DNA of 64,000 nucleotides from Aeromonas allosaccharophila (GCF_000819685.1 NZ_CDBR01000023.1:1-64000); one strand, 5' to 3'. Numbered from the stretch's first letter, positions 17,181 through 25,574 are shown. Notes: generated by a model from the sequence alone, not told the origin. Numbers and translations: made by a program.

Positions 17181-17509
17181 GGGCGGGTGCAGATTTTGTG
17201 GCGTTCAGGCCATTCAGCCCAAGTGGTGGCCTGTTGTGTCGGCACAAAAAAAGCGCCTCAGAGGAGGCGCGGGGAAAAAGACAGATTGGAAGCGTCACAT
17301 GGGTGCTACTTGAATCAGCGAATGAGCCGTGCCATTCAAGTATGGAGCCATAATGCCAAGCTCAATCTGAAGTAGTTCTGAGGCGATTCTTCATTTTCTG
17401 TTCATCTTGTCAGCAAAGCGTGGCCTCAGGCTCAAAGCCTTTTCATTCTGGCCACGATATTGTCCCGTCCCTCTCCGGGGCGCTCATCGTGTCATGGGGC
17501 CAGCTCGAA
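17181..17509. other. Gene-free stretch between hypothetical gene and ogt
   Basis: I find no convincing gene here. It holds a minus-strand terminator-like hairpin at 17246-17270, about 230 bases of sequence without a recognisable signal, and at its right end one unit of an 18-bp tandem repeat that extends into the ogt stop codon. Confidence 0.6.
17246..17270 (-). terminator. Minus-strand rho-independent terminator
   Basis: GCGCCTC (17253-17259) and GAGGCGC (17264-17270) with loop AGAG; the seven A on the left become a T-run on the minus strand. It is 240 bases past the ogt stop and the only good terminator for that gene. Confidence 0.7.
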
Positions 17510-17527
17510 TCATGGGGCCAGCTCGAA
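17492..17527. repeat. 18-bp tandem direct repeat across the ogt stop codon
   Basis: TCATGGGGCCAGCTCGAA occurs twice without a spacer (17492-17509 and 17510-17527). On the minus strand each unit encodes FELAP plus a stop, so the last codons and stop of ogt are exactly duplicated. Confidence 0.95.
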
Positions 17528-18001
17528 TGTTGTGCCTGCCTGTTCCAGTGCCAGCAACCAGCGCTTGATGGGAATGCCGCCAGCATAGCCGGTCAGCTCG
17601 CCGCTGCGTCCGATCACCCGATGGCAGGGTACTATGATGCTGAGCGGATTGCGGCCATTGGCAGCGCCTACCGCCCGCACCGCCTTGGGATTGCCGATAG
17701 CCTGGGCAATCTCGAGATAGCTCACGGTCTCGCCATAGGGGATATCACACAAAGCGTTCCACACAGTTTGCTGGAACGGGGTGCCCTTCGCTGCCATGGG
17801 CAGATCGAACTGCTGTAATTTTCCGGCAAAATAGGCGGTGAACTGCTCGACGAAAGGAGCAAGAGCCAGGTCATCACGCTGCCACTCATCGGTCGGAGTT
17901 ACCGGCTGCTCCCCCCGCACGAACTCCACATAGCGCAGACCATCCTGATTGATGGCAATGAGCAGGGGGCCGCGGGCGCTGTCGCAAAAACTGTATCTCA
18001 T
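17510..18001 (-). CDS. ogt: Methylated-DNA-protein-cysteine methyltransferase
   Basis: Suicide repair enzyme that transfers the methyl group from O6-methylguanine to its own cysteine. 163 residues. The active site is IVPCHRV with Cys126; the DNA-binding winged helix is seen in TPFQQTVWNALCDIPYGETVSY and GNPKAVRAVGAANGRNP, which contains the Arg finger. It lacks the N-terminal Ada domain, so it is Ogt-type. It lies 32 bases downstream of arfB on the same strand. Confidence 0.95.
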   Translation of the reverse strand: MRYSFCDSARGPLLIAINQDGLRYVEFVRGEQPVTPTDEWQRDDLALAPFVEQFTAYFAGKLQQFDLPMAAKGTPFQQTVWNALCDIPYGETVSYLEIAQAIGNPKAVRAVGAANGRNPLSIIVPCHRVIGRSGELTGYAGGIPIKRWLLALEQAGTTFELAP

Positions 18002-18033
18002 CGGCTGACATCCTTTGGGGGCTGGGGGTTGGC

Positions 18034-18450
18034 TCAGTCCAGAACCGGTTTGCCGCGGGCGGATTTGATATCCCCCTTGCGCTTTTTGGCATCGACCCGC
18101 TTGCGTTGGGAGCTGCGGGTCGGCTTGGTAGCATGGCGGGCCTTGGGGCGCCAGGCTGCTTTTTTCAGCAACTCCACCAGACGGCTCATCGCCTCCTTGC
18201 GGTTCATGTCCTGGCTGCGATGGCTCTCGACCCGGATCAGTACAAAGCCATCGTGTACCCGGCTGTCGCTCAGCTTGTCGAGACCCTCCTTGTAGAGGGG
18301 CGTCAGGCTGGGAGAGTTGCGGTAATCGAAGCGCAACCAGACGGCGGAGTCGGTCTTGTTGACGTGCTGTCCACCGTTGCCCTGTGCCCGCATGGTCTGA
18401 AATTGCAGCTCATGCCAGGGAATTGTGACGCTGTTGGAGATAACTAACAT
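18034..18450 (-). CDS. arfB: Alternative ribosome-rescue factor ArfB
   Basis: Peptidyl-tRNA hydrolase (YaeJ/ICT1) that releases stalled ribosomes without a stop codon. 138 residues. The catalytic GGQ is at 26-28 in RAQGNGGQHVNKT. The C-terminal basic tail (KPTRSSQRKRVDAKKRKGDIKSARGK) enters the empty mRNA channel. Length and tail fit ArfB rather than RF1/RF2 or PrfH. The ribosome site is weak (AAGAG at 11 bases). ogt follows on the same strand. Confidence 0.95.
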   Translation of the reverse strand: MLVISNSVTIPWHELQFQTMRAQGNGGQHVNKTDSAVWLRFDYRNSPSLTPLYKEGLDKLSDSRVHDGFVLIRVESHRSQDMNRKEAMSRLVELLKKAAWRPKARHATKPTRSSQRKRVDAKKRKGDIKSARGKPVLD

Positions 18451-18596
18451 GCTGTTTTGCTCTTGTTTGGTGCATACCCGCTGACCGCTGCAGCATGGTG
18501 CCTCATTATGGGGCGTGCTGGCCAGTTATGGGGATGTACCTGGCGAATGGCGCCGACATTAAACTCTATCTATATGAAATAAAACAATAAAAATAC

Positions 18597-18613
18597 TTGG
18601 CATAAGAATTGAA
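18597..18613 (+). promoter_or_regulatory. Sigma-54-like promoter of the P-II gene
   Basis: TTGGCATAAGAATTGAA resembles the -24/-12 consensus (TTGGCAC..TTGCA): GG at -24, then 10 bases, then GA instead of GC. It sits about 40 bases before the P-II start, as expected for nitrogen-regulated glnK promoters. One key base deviates. Confidence 0.45.
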
Positions 18614-18651
18614 ACCCGATTCATGACACACCATGGATTGGGAGCAACCAG

Positions 18652-18990
18652 ATGAAGCTGATTAGTGCGATTATCAAACCGTTCAAGTTGGACGATGTCC
18701 GCGAGGCTATTGCCAACCTGGGGGTGGAAGGGCTGACCGTGTCCGAGGTCAAGGGATTTGGCCGCCAGAAGGGACACACCGAATTATACCGGGGAGCCGA
18801 GTATCAGGTCGACTTCCTGCCCAAGGTGAAGCTGGAGATTGCTACCGCCGATGATAACGTGGAAGGGGTGATCGAGGCGATCTGCAAGGCGGCCTATACC
18901 GGCAAGATCGGCGACGGCAAGATTTTTGTCTACGACTTGCTGCAAGCGGTGCGCATCCGCACCGGCGAGAGTGACGACGAGGCGCTGTGA
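18652..18990 (+). CDS. glnK: P-II nitrogen regulatory protein (GlnK/GlnB)
   Basis: Trimeric signal protein that senses 2-oxoglutarate and ATP/ADP and regulates ammonium transport and glutamine synthetase. 112 residues. The T-loop carries the uridylylation site Tyr51 in LYRGAEYQVDF; the B-loop is TGKIGDGKIFV; the C-terminal RIRTGE is present. MKLI at the start and the AAYTGKIGDG and EAL ends resemble GlnK more than GlnB, and a sigma-54-like promoter lies upstream, but no amtB follows, so the symbol is tentative. Confidence 0.85.
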   Translation: MKLISAIIKPFKLDDVREAIANLGVEGLTVSEVKGFGRQKGHTELYRGAEYQVDFLPKVKLEIATADDNVEGVIEAICKAAYTGKIGDGKIFVYDLLQAVRIRTGESDDEAL

Positions 18991-19097
18991 TGAACCGCAT
19001 CCGTGACGTACAGATCTGTTGACCTCCCGATCTCGGGGAATCCCGATGGCGTGAGTGCTTATTGAAGCCTGATCAACATAACGTTTTGCTCAGAAGA

Positions 19098-19125
19098 GGC
19101 CGAATGGGATTCCATCCGGCCCTTT
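19098..19125 (+). terminator. Terminator after the P-II gene
   Basis: GGCCGAATGG (19098-19107) pairs with CCATCCGGCC (19112-19121) with one A:C mismatch, followed by CTTTTC. Confidence 0.7.
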
Positions 19126-19204
19126 TCATTTATGGGCGATTAAATATGTGATGTGGCGACGGCGAGCTTTCTTGATCCGCTTATAAGATGTATGCAGAAT
19201 GCAA

Positions 19205-19223
19205 ACGGAAATCGTTATCACTC
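19205..19223. promoter_or_regulatory. Fur-box-like site upstream of fbpA
   Basis: On the minus strand TGATAACGATTTCCG matches about 10 of 14 positions of the 7-1-7 Fur consensus (TGATAATnATTATCA). It lies some 25-40 bases before fbpA, where Fur would block the promoter. Iron repression is expected for this operon. Confidence 0.5.
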
Positions 19224-19245
19224 TGTATAGCTAATCAAGGAATGG

Positions 19246-20256
19246 ATGATGAAAATGAAGATGTTGGCACTGGCTTTCTCTGCGTTGGCAGCTCAGTCGG
19301 CATTGGCGGCCGGGGAAGTGAATGTCTACTCCAACCGGCAGGATGAGCTGATCAAGCCCATCATCCAGCAGTTCGAGAAGGAATCTGGCATCAAGGTGAA
19401 CGTGGTGTTCGCCAAAGAGGGATTGAACGAGCGTCTGGAGCGGGAAGGCAAGCTCTCTCCGGCCGATCTGATGCTGACCGTCGACATCAGCCGTCTGACC
19501 GATCTGGTGGACAAGGGGCTGGTGCAGCCGGTGGATAGCAAGATCCTGCAGGAGAACATCCCCGCCATCTATCGTGATCCGGAGAATCGCTGGTTCGCGC
19601 TGACTACCCGGGTTCGCGCCATCTACTCCAGCAAGGATCGCCTCGGCAAGCTCGATACCATCAGCTATGAAGATCTGGCCAAACCGGAATTCAAAGGGAA
19701 AATCTGCACCCGCAGCGGCAAGCATGAGTACAATGTGGCGCTGGTCTCCTCGATGATTGCCCATCACGGCATGGCCGAGACCAAAACCTGGCTGGAAGGG
19801 GTCAAGGCCAACCTGGCGCGCAAGCCGCAGGGCAACGACCGGGATCAGGTCAAGGCGATCAAGGATGGCATCTGTGACGTGTCGCTCGGCAACAGTTACT
19901 ACCTGGGTGCCATGTTGAAAGATCCGGCGCAGAAGTCCTGGGCGGATGCGGTTTATATCAACTTCCCGAACCAGGCTGATCGCGGTGCCCACGTCAACGT
20001 GAGCGGTGTGGCCATGACCAAGTATGCCAAGAACAAGGCCGAGGCCCAGAAGCTGATGGAGTTTCTGGCTGGTGACACCGCTCAGCACATGTATGCGGAC
20101 GTGAATGCCGAGTATCCGGTCAAGGCCGGGGTCGAGCCGTCCGCCATGGTCAAGTCCTGGGGCAGTTTCAAGTCTGACGCACTACCGGTCAGCGATTATG
20201 CCAAGCACCGCAAGGACGCCTTGCAGTTGCTGGATGAAGTGAAGTTCGACTTGTAA
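19246..20256 (+). CDS. fbpA: Ferric iron ABC transporter, periplasmic binding protein
   Basis: Bacterial transferrin-like protein that carries Fe3+ in the periplasm to FbpB. 336 residues with a signal peptide cut after LAA (mature AGEVNVYSNRQDELI). The Fe-ligating Tyr pair is in LGNSYYLGAML (Tyr218-219), with VYSNR near the N-terminus. Similar to FbpA/HitA/FutA class proteins. AAGGAATGG precedes two adjacent ATGs; 19246 is used. First gene of fbpABC, under a Fur-box-like site. A GC hairpin follows. Confidence 0.93.
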   Translation: MMKMKMLALAFSALAAQSALAAGEVNVYSNRQDELIKPIIQQFEKESGIKVNVVFAKEGLNERLEREGKLSPADLMLTVDISRLTDLVDKGLVQPVDSKILQENIPAIYRDPENRWFALTTRVRAIYSSKDRLGKLDTISYEDLAKPEFKGKICTRSGKHEYNVALVSSMIAHHGMAETKTWLEGVKANLARKPQGNDRDQVKAIKDGICDVSLGNSYYLGAMLKDPAQKSWADAVYINFPNQADRGAHVNVSGVAMTKYAKNKAEAQKLMEFLAGDTAQHMYADVNAEYPVKAGVEPSAMVKSWGSFKSDALPVSDYAKHRKDALQLLDEVKFDL

Positions 20257-20259
20257 TCA

Positions 20260-20280
20260 GATGGGGCCAACGGCCCCATC
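20260..20280 (+). terminator. Hairpin between fbpA and fbpB
   Basis: GATGGGGCC (20260-20268) pairs with GGCCCCATC (20272-20280) without a T-run. Such stems between a binding-protein gene and its permease typically stabilise the upstream mRNA and lower permease expression. Confidence 0.6.
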
Positions 20281-20295
20281 AACCTCTGTGGTCTC

Positions 20296-21921
20296 ATGAA
20301 AAATTTTGGATGGATGACCGGCAGCTGGGCCATCGCCCTGCTGCTGGGTTTACCGGTTATAGCCCTGCTTTTCTCTGCCTTCTCGGCTGAGGGAGATCTC
20401 TTTCGCCACCTCGCCGATACCGTGCTGCTTGACTATCTGGCCAATACCCTAGGGCTGGTGGTCGGCGTAGTATTGCTAAGCCTGCTGTTTGGCGTGCCCA
20501 CCGCCTGGCTGGTGGCCATGTGTCAGGTGCCGGGGCGGCGCGCCCTGCAGTGGGCGCTGATGCTGCCGATGGCGATGCCCTCCTATATCGTCGCCTACGT
20601 CTATACCGATCTGCTCGACTACTCGGGCCCGCTACAAGCCGGGTTGCGCGCCCTCTTTGGCTGGAACAGTCCGGCCGATTACTGGTTCCCGGCCATTCGC
20701 TCCCTCGGCGGCGCCGCCTGGGTGCTGGCGCTGGTGCTGTTCCCCTATGTTTATCTGCTGGCCCGCGCCTCTTTTCTCGAGCAGTCGGTCAGCCTGATCC
20801 ACTCCAGCCGCCTGCTCGGCTGCACCCCGTGGCAGAGTTTTCGCCGCCTCAGTCTGCCGCTGGCGCGCCCGGCCATCATGGTGGCGGTGTCGCTGGTGGC
20901 GATGGAGACGTTGGCCGATTTTGCCACTGTCCACTTCTTTGCCATCAACACCCTGACCACCGCGGTCTACGACACCTGGCTCGGTTACGGCAGTCTGGCC
21001 ACTGCGGCCAAACTCTCCTGCCTGATGTTGCTGGCGGTGGTGTTGCTGATCGCGCTGGAGCGCCGCTCGCGCAGTCGGCAGCAGGTGTTCCAGAAGTCGA
21101 TGGGCCATGAGCAGCCGCTGCGTTACCCGCTCAAGGGGATTCGCCGCTGGTTGGCTGGTCTCTGGTGCTGGGGTCTGGTGCTGGCCGGTTTCGGCCTGCC
21201 GTTCGTCATCCTGCTTGATTACGGGGTGCGCTACTTCGAGTTGTCGTGGACGCCGGAGTTTGTTCGCTTTGCGGGTAACAGCCTGCTCATCTCGGCGCTG
21301 ACCGCTCTGCTGGCGATGGGCATCGCCCTGCTGCTCGGCTTCTTCCGCCGCCTCGATGGCGGGATAAAGAGTCTGTTGCCCCTGCGCATCGCCGCCATGG
21401 GCTACGCCATGCCGGGTACCGTGCTCGCCATCGGGGTGCTGGTGCCGCTCACCGCCCTCGACTTTGCCATCAACGATCTGGCCGAGTGGCTCGGGCGTCA
21501 GGGCCCAGGCTTGCTGCTGAGCGGCACCATCACCGCCATCGTGTTCGGTTATCTGGTGCGCTTCGTGGCCATCGCCATCGGCTCGGTGGAGAGCAGCATG
21601 GGCAAGATCTCCCCCAGTCTCGACATGGCGGCCCGATCGCTGGGGCAGGGGGATGGCGCCATGCTGCGGCGGGTTCATCTGCCGCTGGTGCGCCGCGGTC
21701 TGTTTGCCGGTGCCATGCTGGTATTCATCGAATCCATGAAGGAGCTGCCCGCCGCTCTGCTGCTGCGGCCGTTCAACTTCGATACTCTGGCGACCCACGT
21801 CTATCAGTTTGTCTCGGACGAGATGCTGGAGCGCGGCGCGCTGGGGGCTATCGTCATTGTGCTGGTGGGGCTGTTGCCGCTGATCTGGGTCAACCGCACT
21901 CTGGACAGTCCGGGCCACTGA
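20296..21921 (+). CDS. fbpB: Ferric iron ABC transporter permease
   Basis: Inner-membrane permease of 541 residues with about 12 helices in two homologous halves, each with an EAA-type loop (SSRLLGCTPWQSFRRLSLPLARPAI near residue 175 and AARSLGQGDGAMLRRVHLPLVRRG near 450). This fused double-permease form is typical for Fe3+ transporters (FbpB/HitB/SfuB). It starts 39 bases after fbpA, past the hairpin, and is followed by fbpC after 82 bases. Confidence 0.93.
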   Translation: MKNFGWMTGSWAIALLLGLPVIALLFSAFSAEGDLFRHLADTVLLDYLANTLGLVVGVVLLSLLFGVPTAWLVAMCQVPGRRALQWALMLPMAMPSYIVAYVYTDLLDYSGPLQAGLRALFGWNSPADYWFPAIRSLGGAAWVLALVLFPYVYLLARASFLEQSVSLIHSSRLLGCTPWQSFRRLSLPLARPAIMVAVSLVAMETLADFATVHFFAINTLTTAVYDTWLGYGSLATAAKLSCLMLLAVVLLIALERRSRSRQQVFQKSMGHEQPLRYPLKGIRRWLAGLWCWGLVLAGFGLPFVILLDYGVRYFELSWTPEFVRFAGNSLLISALTALLAMGIALLLGFFRRLDGGIKSLLPLRIAAMGYAMPGTVLAIGVLVPLTALDFAINDLAEWLGRQGPGLLLSGTITAIVFGYLVRFVAIAIGSVESSMGKISPSLDMAARSLGQGDGAMLRRVHLPLVRRGLFAGAMLVFIESMKELPAALLLRPFNFDTLATHVYQFVSDEMLERGALGAIVIVLVGLLPLIWVNRTLDSPGH

Positions 21922-22003
21922 GTCGCCGCGTCGGTCAATGAAATTGCATGCGGTGTGCTGAACCGAAAGGCAGCGCGCCGCCAGAAACGAGAGGAAGTCA
22001 GCC

Positions 22004-23038
22004 TTGTCCTGTTTGCAGGTTGAAAATGTCAGCTGCCGTTACAACGGCCGCAATGTGCTGGAGCAGCTCTCCCTGACGGTGGAAGACAACGAGATCGTCT
22101 GCCTGCTGGGAGCCAGTGGCTGCGGCAAAACCACGTTGCTCAAGGCCATCGCAGGGCTGCTGCCGTTGGCTGAGGGCTCGATTCGCCTCGGCGATACCCT
22201 GCTCGACGGGCCGGGTGCCAGCGTGCCGCCCGAGGCGCGCAATATCGGGATGATCTTTCAGGATTACGCCCTCTTTCCCCACCTGACGGTGGCCGACAAT
22301 GTTGGCTTTGGCCTGACCAAACTCGATCGCCGCGCCCGCCAGCAGCAGGTGGACGAGGCGCTGACGCTGGTCAATCTGCAGGGGCTGGGGGATCGTTATC
22401 CGCACCAGCTCTCCGGTGGTCAGCAGCAGCGGGTGGCCATCGCCCGGGCGCTGGTGTGCAAGCCGCGGCTGATGCTGCTGGATGAACCCTTCTCCAATAT
22501 CGACACACAGGTGCGGATGAAGTTGATCCTCGAGATCCGCGCCCTGCTCAAGCAGCAGGGGATCGGCGCCATCTTCGTCAGCCACAGCAAGGAGGAGGCC
22601 TTCGCCTTCGCCGATCGGCTGGCGCTGTTTCGCGCCGGTCACATCGAGCAGGTGGGCCAGCCGGAGCAGCTCTATCGCCGCCCGCAAAACCGCTTCGTGG
22701 CGGAGTTTCTCGGCGGGGTCAACTATCTGGCCGCCGAGGTGGTGGACAGCCACTGCGTGCAGACGGTGCTCGGGGTCATCTGTGGCAGCGAACCCCATGG
22801 TCGTGCGGTGGGCGAGCAGTTGCAGTTGATGCTCAGACCCCAGCAACTGCTGCTGGAGAGCGCCGCAGAGGGCGAGCTCAAGGTGGTGGAGCAGCAGTTC
22901 CTCGGCCACCATTGCCGGGTGCTGTTCGAGTGTGGCGATCTGCAGCTGGAGGCGAGCATTGGCGAGCCCCTTGAAGGGATGCGGGCACGGATCAAGGTCG
23001 CCCCTCATGGGCTGGTGTTGTTCGACCCTTTACCCTGA
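22004..23038 (+). CDS. fbpC: Ferric iron ABC transporter ATP-binding protein
   Basis: ATPase subunit of 344 residues. Walker A is LGASGCGKTTLL, Q-loop MIFQDYALFPHLTV, signature LSGGQQQRVAIARAL and Walker B LMLLDEPFSNID. A C-terminal TOBE-like regulatory domain follows from about residue 240. The start is a TTG at 22004 preceded by GAGGAA at eight bases, giving LSCLQVENVSCRYNG. It completes fbpABC. Confidence 0.93.
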   Translation: MSCLQVENVSCRYNGRNVLEQLSLTVEDNEIVCLLGASGCGKTTLLKAIAGLLPLAEGSIRLGDTLLDGPGASVPPEARNIGMIFQDYALFPHLTVADNVGFGLTKLDRRARQQQVDEALTLVNLQGLGDRYPHQLSGGQQQRVAIARALVCKPRLMLLDEPFSNIDTQVRMKLILEIRALLKQQGIGAIFVSHSKEEAFAFADRLALFRAGHIEQVGQPEQLYRRPQNRFVAEFLGGVNYLAAEVVDSHCVQTVLGVICGSEPHGRAVGEQLQLMLRPQQLLLESAAEGELKVVEQQFLGHHCRVLFECGDLQLEASIGEPLEGMRARIKVAPHGLVLFDPLP

Positions 23039-23141
23039 ACGCGTGATATCGTCGTGAAATCAAAGAACTGGAACAACTCTGGTTTATAATCGCGCAACGC
23101 TAATAGCCCGTAACGCTAACGCCTACTCAGGGGAGAGATAT

Positions 23142-24047
23142 ATGAAAGCCCAAGCCGGGATCTGCGCAGAGCCGAATCTGCACGCCCTCTATCTGATGTT
23201 CAATCGCACCGGCGATGCCGCCGAACTGGCCGGCCGTCTGGCCAAGTTGCCTGCCCTGTGGCAGGCGGTGGCCGCCGATTTCCCCGATGCCGGTTTCAGC
23301 GGTCTGGTTGCCGTTGGCGCCGATGCCTGGGATGGTCTCTACCCTGCCGCCCGTCCGCCCCAGTTCCGCGGCTTTATGGCGCAATCCGCCAATGGTCAGG
23401 AAGCCCCCAACACCCCGTTTGATCTCTTCGTGCAGCTGCGTGCCGATCGAATAGATGTGCTGCACCATGCCGGTCATCGCGTGATGGCGCTGCTGGCCGG
23501 ACTGGTCGAGTTGGCCGAAGAGGTGCGCGGTTTCCGCAATCTGGATTGCCGCGACCTGACCGGTTTCGTCGATGGCACCGAGAACCCGCAGGATGAGCAC
23601 CGCGCCGAAGTGGCGCTGCTGGCCGAGGGCGAGTTTGCCGGTGGCTCCTACATCCACGTTCAGCGCTGGGTCCACGCCATGAGCGACTGGGAGAAGCTGG
23701 CGCAAAAAGAGCAGGAAGACATTATCGGTCGCACCAAGCCCGACAACATCGAGTATGAGTCTGCCGCCAAGCCGCTGACTGCCCACATCAAGCGGGTCAA
23801 CCTCAAGACGCCGAAAGGGGAGTCCATGGAGATCCTGCGCCAGAGCATGCCATGGGGCACCATGCGCGAGCAGGGGCTCTACTTCATCTCCTGCTGCCGC
23901 ACTCAGCAGCACTTCAACGCCATGCTGGCCAGCATGTACAAGGGGGAGGGCAGCCACTTCGACCACCTGCTGCGCTTCACCAAGGCAGTGACCGGCGCGG
24001 CTTTCTTCGCCCCATCGGAAGGTTTTTTGATGGCGCAGGGCAAATAA
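23142..24047 (+). CDS. Dyp-type haem peroxidase (YfeX-like)
   Basis: Dye-decolourising peroxidase of 301 residues. The distal GFVDGTENP motif (141-149, catalytic Asp144), proximal His215 in TAHIKRVN and distal Arg233 in ILRQSMPWG are all present. There is no Tat or Sec signal, so it is cytoplasmic like E. coli YfeX and unlike EfeB. GGGGAGAG precedes the ATG. It lies 103 bases after fbpC on the same strand, with a terminator after it, so it may belong to the iron regulon. A role in haem or porphyrin chemistry is inferred from the family. Confidence 0.9.
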   Translation: MKAQAGICAEPNLHALYLMFNRTGDAAELAGRLAKLPALWQAVAADFPDAGFSGLVAVGADAWDGLYPAARPPQFRGFMAQSANGQEAPNTPFDLFVQLRADRIDVLHHAGHRVMALLAGLVELAEEVRGFRNLDCRDLTGFVDGTENPQDEHRAEVALLAEGEFAGGSYIHVQRWVHAMSDWEKLAQKEQEDIIGRTKPDNIEYESAAKPLTAHIKRVNLKTPKGESMEILRQSMPWGTMREQGLYFISCCRTQQHFNAMLASMYKGEGSHFDHLLRFTKAVTGAAFFAPSEGFLMAQGK

Positions 24048-24074
24048 GCCCGCCTGACGAAGACTCAGAAAACA

Positions 24075-24101
24075 AAAATCCCGGCCTTGGCCGGGATTTT
24101 T
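24075..24101. terminator. Bidirectional terminator after Dyp peroxidase
   Basis: AAAATCCCGGC (24075-24085) pairs with GCCGGGATTTT (24090-24100). A-run before and T-run after allow use in both directions; argR ends at 24138 on the other strand. Confidence 0.85.
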
Positions 24102-24137
24102 CGTTCTGGCGTGACCGCAGTTACGCGGTAGCCACCA

Positions 24138-24608
24138 TTACGGGGTCTGTTCGAACAGCTCGAGGGCGGAGAGGTAGAGCTCTTCGATATCGGTGTCGCT
24201 GGTCGGGGTGATGAAGATGGTGTCATCACCGGCGATGGTACCGAGGATCCCCTCTGCCTTACCGAGGGAGTCGAGCAGGCGGGCGATCAGCTGGGCTGCG
24301 CCCGGGCTGGTGTGGATCACTACCAGTGCGCCGTTGTGGTCGACGTCCAGCACCAGATTCTTGAGCGGGCTGGAGGTGGTGGGGACGCCCAGTTCCACCG
24401 GCAGGCAGTAGACCATCTCCATCTTGGCATTGCGAGTGCGAACGGCGCCGAAGCGGCTCAGCATGCGCGATACCTTGGACTGGTTGATGTTCTCGAAGCC
24501 CAGCTCTTGCAGGGCGGTGACGATTTCTGCCTGGGAGCCAAAGCGCTCTTCTTTCAGCAAGGCTTTAAAGGCCTTGGCCAGTTTTTCTTGCTTGTCGTTG
24601 TGTTTCAT
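24138..24608 (-). CDS. argR: Arginine repressor ArgR
   Basis: Hexameric repressor of arginine synthesis and uptake genes, with arginine as co-repressor. 156 residues. The N-terminal winged helix includes [28 protein letters not shown]; the C-terminal oligomerisation and Arg-binding part ends in [22 protein letters not shown], which contains the conserved GTIAGDDT. The start [10 protein letters not shown] at 24608 is set by homology; the frame is open further upstream without conserved sequence. It is divergent from artPJQM with ARG boxes between, so it likely regulates itself and the transporter. Confidence 0.95.
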   Translation of the reverse strand: MKHNDKQEKLAKAFKALLKEERFGSQAEIVTALQELGFENINQSKVSRMLSRFGAVRTRNAKMEMVYCLPVELGVPTTSSPLKNLVLDVDHNGALVVIHTSPGAAQLIARLLDSLGKAEGILGTIAGDDTIFITPTSDTDIEELYLSALELFEQTP

Positions 24609-24680
24609 CTTGGTCTCACGAATGAGGAGGTGTGGCGGCCTGTGCGATACAGGCGGCAGATACGAACAGCGGGGCCATTT

Positions 24681-24694
24681 TGCATTCATATGCC
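24681..24694. promoter_or_regulatory. ARG-box-like site
   Basis: TGCATTCATATGCC fits the ArgR pattern TGnATnnnnATnCA except for the last base. It lies in the argR-artP divergent region. Confidence 0.4.
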
Positions 24695-24722
24695 GTTTTT
24701 TGCAAGGAAGCGGCGCTTGTTC

Positions 24723-24736
24723 TGCATATTGATTCA
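24723..24736. promoter_or_regulatory. ARG box
   Basis: TGCATATTGATTCA fits TGnATnnnnATnCA at every fixed position. Located between argR and artP. Confidence 0.6.
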
Positions 24737-24785
24737 AAAATGGCTTGCATCAACCTTTATTAGGGATAGAATCGGGATGAAATTT

Positions 24786-24799
24786 TGAAAACTTATTCA
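24786..24799. promoter_or_regulatory. ARG box at the artP start
   Basis: TGAAAACTTATTCA matches TGAATnnnnATTCA with one deviation. It ends 10 bases before the artP ATG, so ArgR bound here would block transcription or cover the translation start region. Confidence 0.6.
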
Positions 24800-24809
24800 A
24801 TTGGGCTGT

Positions 24810-25550
24810 ATGGGTATTGAATTAATAGGTATCGAGAAGTCCTGGCACAAGGTGCCGGTTCTGCAACAGGTCAGCTTTCGGACATCCCCCGGTGAAACCT
24901 TGGTGTTGCTGGGCCCGAGCGGTGCTGGCAAGAGTTCCCTGCTACGGATGATGAACCTGCTGGATACCCCGGATGCGGGTGTTCTGCGGATTGGCGAAAG
25001 TGAATTTTCTTTCCCGAACTCCCTCTCTGCCGCCGAATTCAACCGCCAGTCCCAACTGCTGCGTCGCAAGGTGGGTATGGTGTTCCAGCAGTACAATCTC
25101 TGGCCACATCTCACCGTGATGGAGAATCTGATTGAAGCGCCGGTCAAGGTGCTTGGCATGAGCAAGGAGGCCGCCATCGAGAAGGGGGCCTATCTGCTGG
25201 CCCAGCTGCAACTGGCCGACAAGCGCGATGCCTGGCCTGCCCGTCTCTCTGGCGGTCAGCAGCAGCGGGTGGCCATTGCCCGTACCCTGATGATGGACCC
25301 GGAAGTGCTGCTGTTTGACGAGCCGACAGCAGCCCTCGATCCCGAGATCACCAAAGAGGTGGCCGAGATCATCCGCAACTTGAGCCAGACCGGCATTACC
25401 CAGGTGGTGGTGACCCACGAGGTCGACTTTGCCCGCAAGGTAGCCAGCCAGGTGATTTATCTGGAGAAGGGGCGGATCATCGAATCCGGCACCGCTGCCA
25501 TTTTCCAATCCCCGCAAACCAGCCGGTTTGCCGAATTCTTGATGCATTGA
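24810..25550 (+). CDS. artP: Arginine ABC transporter ATP-binding protein
   Basis: ATPase of the arginine importer, about 246 residues. Walker A LGPSGAGKSSLLRMMN, Q-loop GMVFQQYNLWPHLTVMENLIEAP, signature LSGGQQQRVAIART and Walker B LLFDEPTAALDPEIT match ArtP closely. The ATG at 24810 (MGIELIGIEKSW) aligns with E. coli ArtP; a TTG at 24801 would add three residues. The ribosome site is poor and overlaps the ARG-box region. First gene of artPJQM. Confidence 0.93.
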   Translation: MGIELIGIEKSWHKVPVLQQVSFRTSPGETLVLLGPSGAGKSSLLRMMNLLDTPDAGVLRIGESEFSFPNSLSAAEFNRQSQLLRRKVGMVFQQYNLWPHLTVMENLIEAPVKVLGMSKEAAIEKGAYLLAQLQLADKRDAWPARLSGGQQQRVAIARTLMMDPEVLLFDEPTAALDPEITKEVAEIIRNLSQTGITQVVVTHEVDFARKVASQVIYLEKGRIIESGTAAIFQSPQTSRFAEFLMH

Positions 25551-25574
25551 TATTGAATCGATAAGGAAGCTGTC

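Noticed and set aside
17157-17375. Open frame on the plus strand after the 141-aa gene
   Set aside because: It starts inside a terminator stem, has no ribosome site and no protein-like composition.
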